From Phycisphaerae bacterium (GTDB taxonomy: Bacteria > Planctomycetota > Phycisphaerae > UBA1845 > Fen-1342), in contig JALHOX010000300.1 in the NCBI GenBank assembly GCA_022842805.1, positions 1-5,643 on the forward strand: 5,643 bases of DNA, written 5' to 3'. Below the pieces are notes generated by a model. The model searched no databases, was not told the DNA's origin, and saw nothing but the letters and a program-made list of their open reading frames with translations. Made by a program: the position numbers and the translations under genes. Below are positions 4,752 to 5,643 of this stretch, piece after piece (the first letter of the stretch is position 1; each line of letters starts with the position of its first letter).

Positions 4752-5643
4752 GTATCCTCGTCGACGAGATGAAGGCGCAGGACGCCGCGCCGCGGGTGGC
4801 GATCATCGGCGGCGGTTTCGGCGGGGTGATGGTGGCGGCAAACCTGTCGCGGGGCGAGTTCGCCGGCGAGATCGACATCTACGAAACCGCGCCGCTGGGG
4901 GGCGGCGTGGCCTACGCCGACACGGGTGAGTGGCTGTTGAACGTTCGCGCCGATCGAATGGGCGCGTTCGCCGATCAGATCGACGGATTTCATCGCTGGC
5001 TCGTGCGAAATGGCCACGAGTACGAAGCGACCGACTACGCCCCGCGCGCGCTCTATGGTCGATACCTGGCCGAAATCGCCACCGACACACTTAGAGGCGG
5101 GGGCGAAGCGCGGGCTGTCGTTCGTCATCGGCCGTCGCGCGTGCAATCCGTTCGGCTCGCCGGCTCCGGGGGCGGATATTTTGTCGAAGCGGAAGGGGCC
5201 GCGGCGCAGCGTTACGACGCCGTCGTGCTGTGCGTCGGTCTCGGTCCGCCACGGGAGCTGGGCGAGCTCTCGGCCTTGCGCGGCGATCGGCGCGTGCTGG
5301 ATTCGCCGTGGCGAGTGAGCAGATATGACGCGATCGGCCGGCGCGATCCGGTCGTCATCGTCGGCAGCGGTCTGACGGCGCTGGATGCGGTCGCCGAGCT
5401 GGAGCGACGCGGCCACCGCGGAGCCGTAACGATCATCTCGCGCCGCGGATTAAACCCGCGCCCCCAAGTTTCGCCGCTGCCCACGCCGCTGCCGGTGACG
5501 GCGTTCGCCGACCTGCTGAAATCAGGGACATCGCTGAAAAGCCTGGTGCGGATGGTTCGCAAGATGATCGCCCGCGAGCACGCTCGCGGCGGCGACTGGC
5601 GCAGCGTGATCGACGGGCTGCGACCGATCACCGCCCAGCTTTG
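4748..5643 (+). CDS. FAD/NAD(P)-binding protein, COG4529/YdhS-like (partial, runs off window)
   Basis: An uninterrupted frame of 298 codons continues past the window end. The N-terminus has a dinucleotide-binding fold, AIIGGGFGG (18-26), with an acidic ending ETAPLGGGVAY (46-56). The LNVRADRMGAFAD stretch (64-76), followed by FHRWL, is typical of the COG4529 / NAD_binding_9 proteins such as E. coli YdhS. A second Rossmann motif, VVIVGSGLTALDAV (202-215), and the SRRGLNPRPQ segment (231-240) also match that family. These are predicted soluble flavoproteins whose reactions are mostly unknown. The start is fixed by a strong SD and the 4-bp overlap with the dioxygenase gene. The pairing suggests a redox step linked to cysteine or sulfinate metabolism, but that is an inference. 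The C-terminus is not seen. A different flavin monooxygenase-like role cannot be excluded. Confidence 0.88.
   Translation, partial: MSILVDEMKAQDAAPRVAIIGGGFGGVMVAANLSRGEFAGEIDIYETAPLGGGVAYADTGEWLLNVRADRMGAFADQIDGFHRWLVRNGHEYEATDYAPRALYGRYLAEIATDTLRGGGEARAVVRHRPSRVQSVRLAGSGGGYFVEAEGAAAQRYDAVVLCVGLGPPRELGELSALRGDRRVLDSPWRVSRYDAIGRRDPVVIVGSGLTALDAVAELERRGHRGAVTIISRRGLNPRPQVSPLPTPLPVTAFADLLKSGTSLKSLVRMVRKMIAREHARGGDWRSVIDGLRPITAQL

Noticed and set aside
1..5643. CRISPR array, tRNA/rRNA genes, insertion sequence or att-site repeats
   Set aside because: No regularly spaced repeats, tRNA-like cloverleaf, transposase motif or terminal inverted repeats were seen on reading through. A systematic search was not possible.

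Overview
This is a GC-rich bacterial window of 5.6 kb. It suggests a planctomycete-type genome, possibly Phycisphaerae-like. The main clue is a pair of small membrane proteins that end in a C-x2-C-x-YSL...LTS-x-RCPECG zinc-ribbon tail, a style I associate with Planctomycetota. This placement is an inference from memory, not a search result.

Left end (1-640): the complete gene for ribosomal protein bL12 (rplL) with its ribosome binding site. An intergenic region follows, holding a good hairpin terminator. rpoB, the usual next gene, is absent.

Middle left (642-2473): two tandem plus-strand genes for related multi-pass membrane proteins with C-terminal four-cysteine zinc ribbons. The first copy is interrupted by an in-frame amber codon (1206-1208). 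The frame on both sides reads as one protein, so this is a pseudogene, a split gene, a readthrough gene or a sequencing error. The second copy is intact and ends 7 bp from the stop of the convergent regulator.

Middle right (2481-4196, minus strand): a sigma-54-dependent activator with an N-terminal membrane segment, a GAF-like sensory region, a complete AAA+ domain and a Fis-type HTH. Its first 30 or so codons lie in an AT-rich island.

Right (4236-5643, plus strand): divergent from the regulator is a two-gene operon. It encodes an Arg-type cysteine dioxygenase with the eukaryote-like Cys-Tyr pair and, joined by an ATGA overlap, a COG4529/YdhS-like FAD/NAD(P)-binding protein that runs off the window. 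Directly upstream of the dioxygenase is a near-consensus -24/-12 sigma-54 promoter (4209-4224).

The most interesting unit is therefore 2481-5643. A membrane-tethered bacterial enhancer-binding protein probably senses an unknown signal and switches on a cysteine or thiol oxidation operon through sigma-54. The promoter, the start sites and the regulator's ribosome binding site are packed into about 40 bp.
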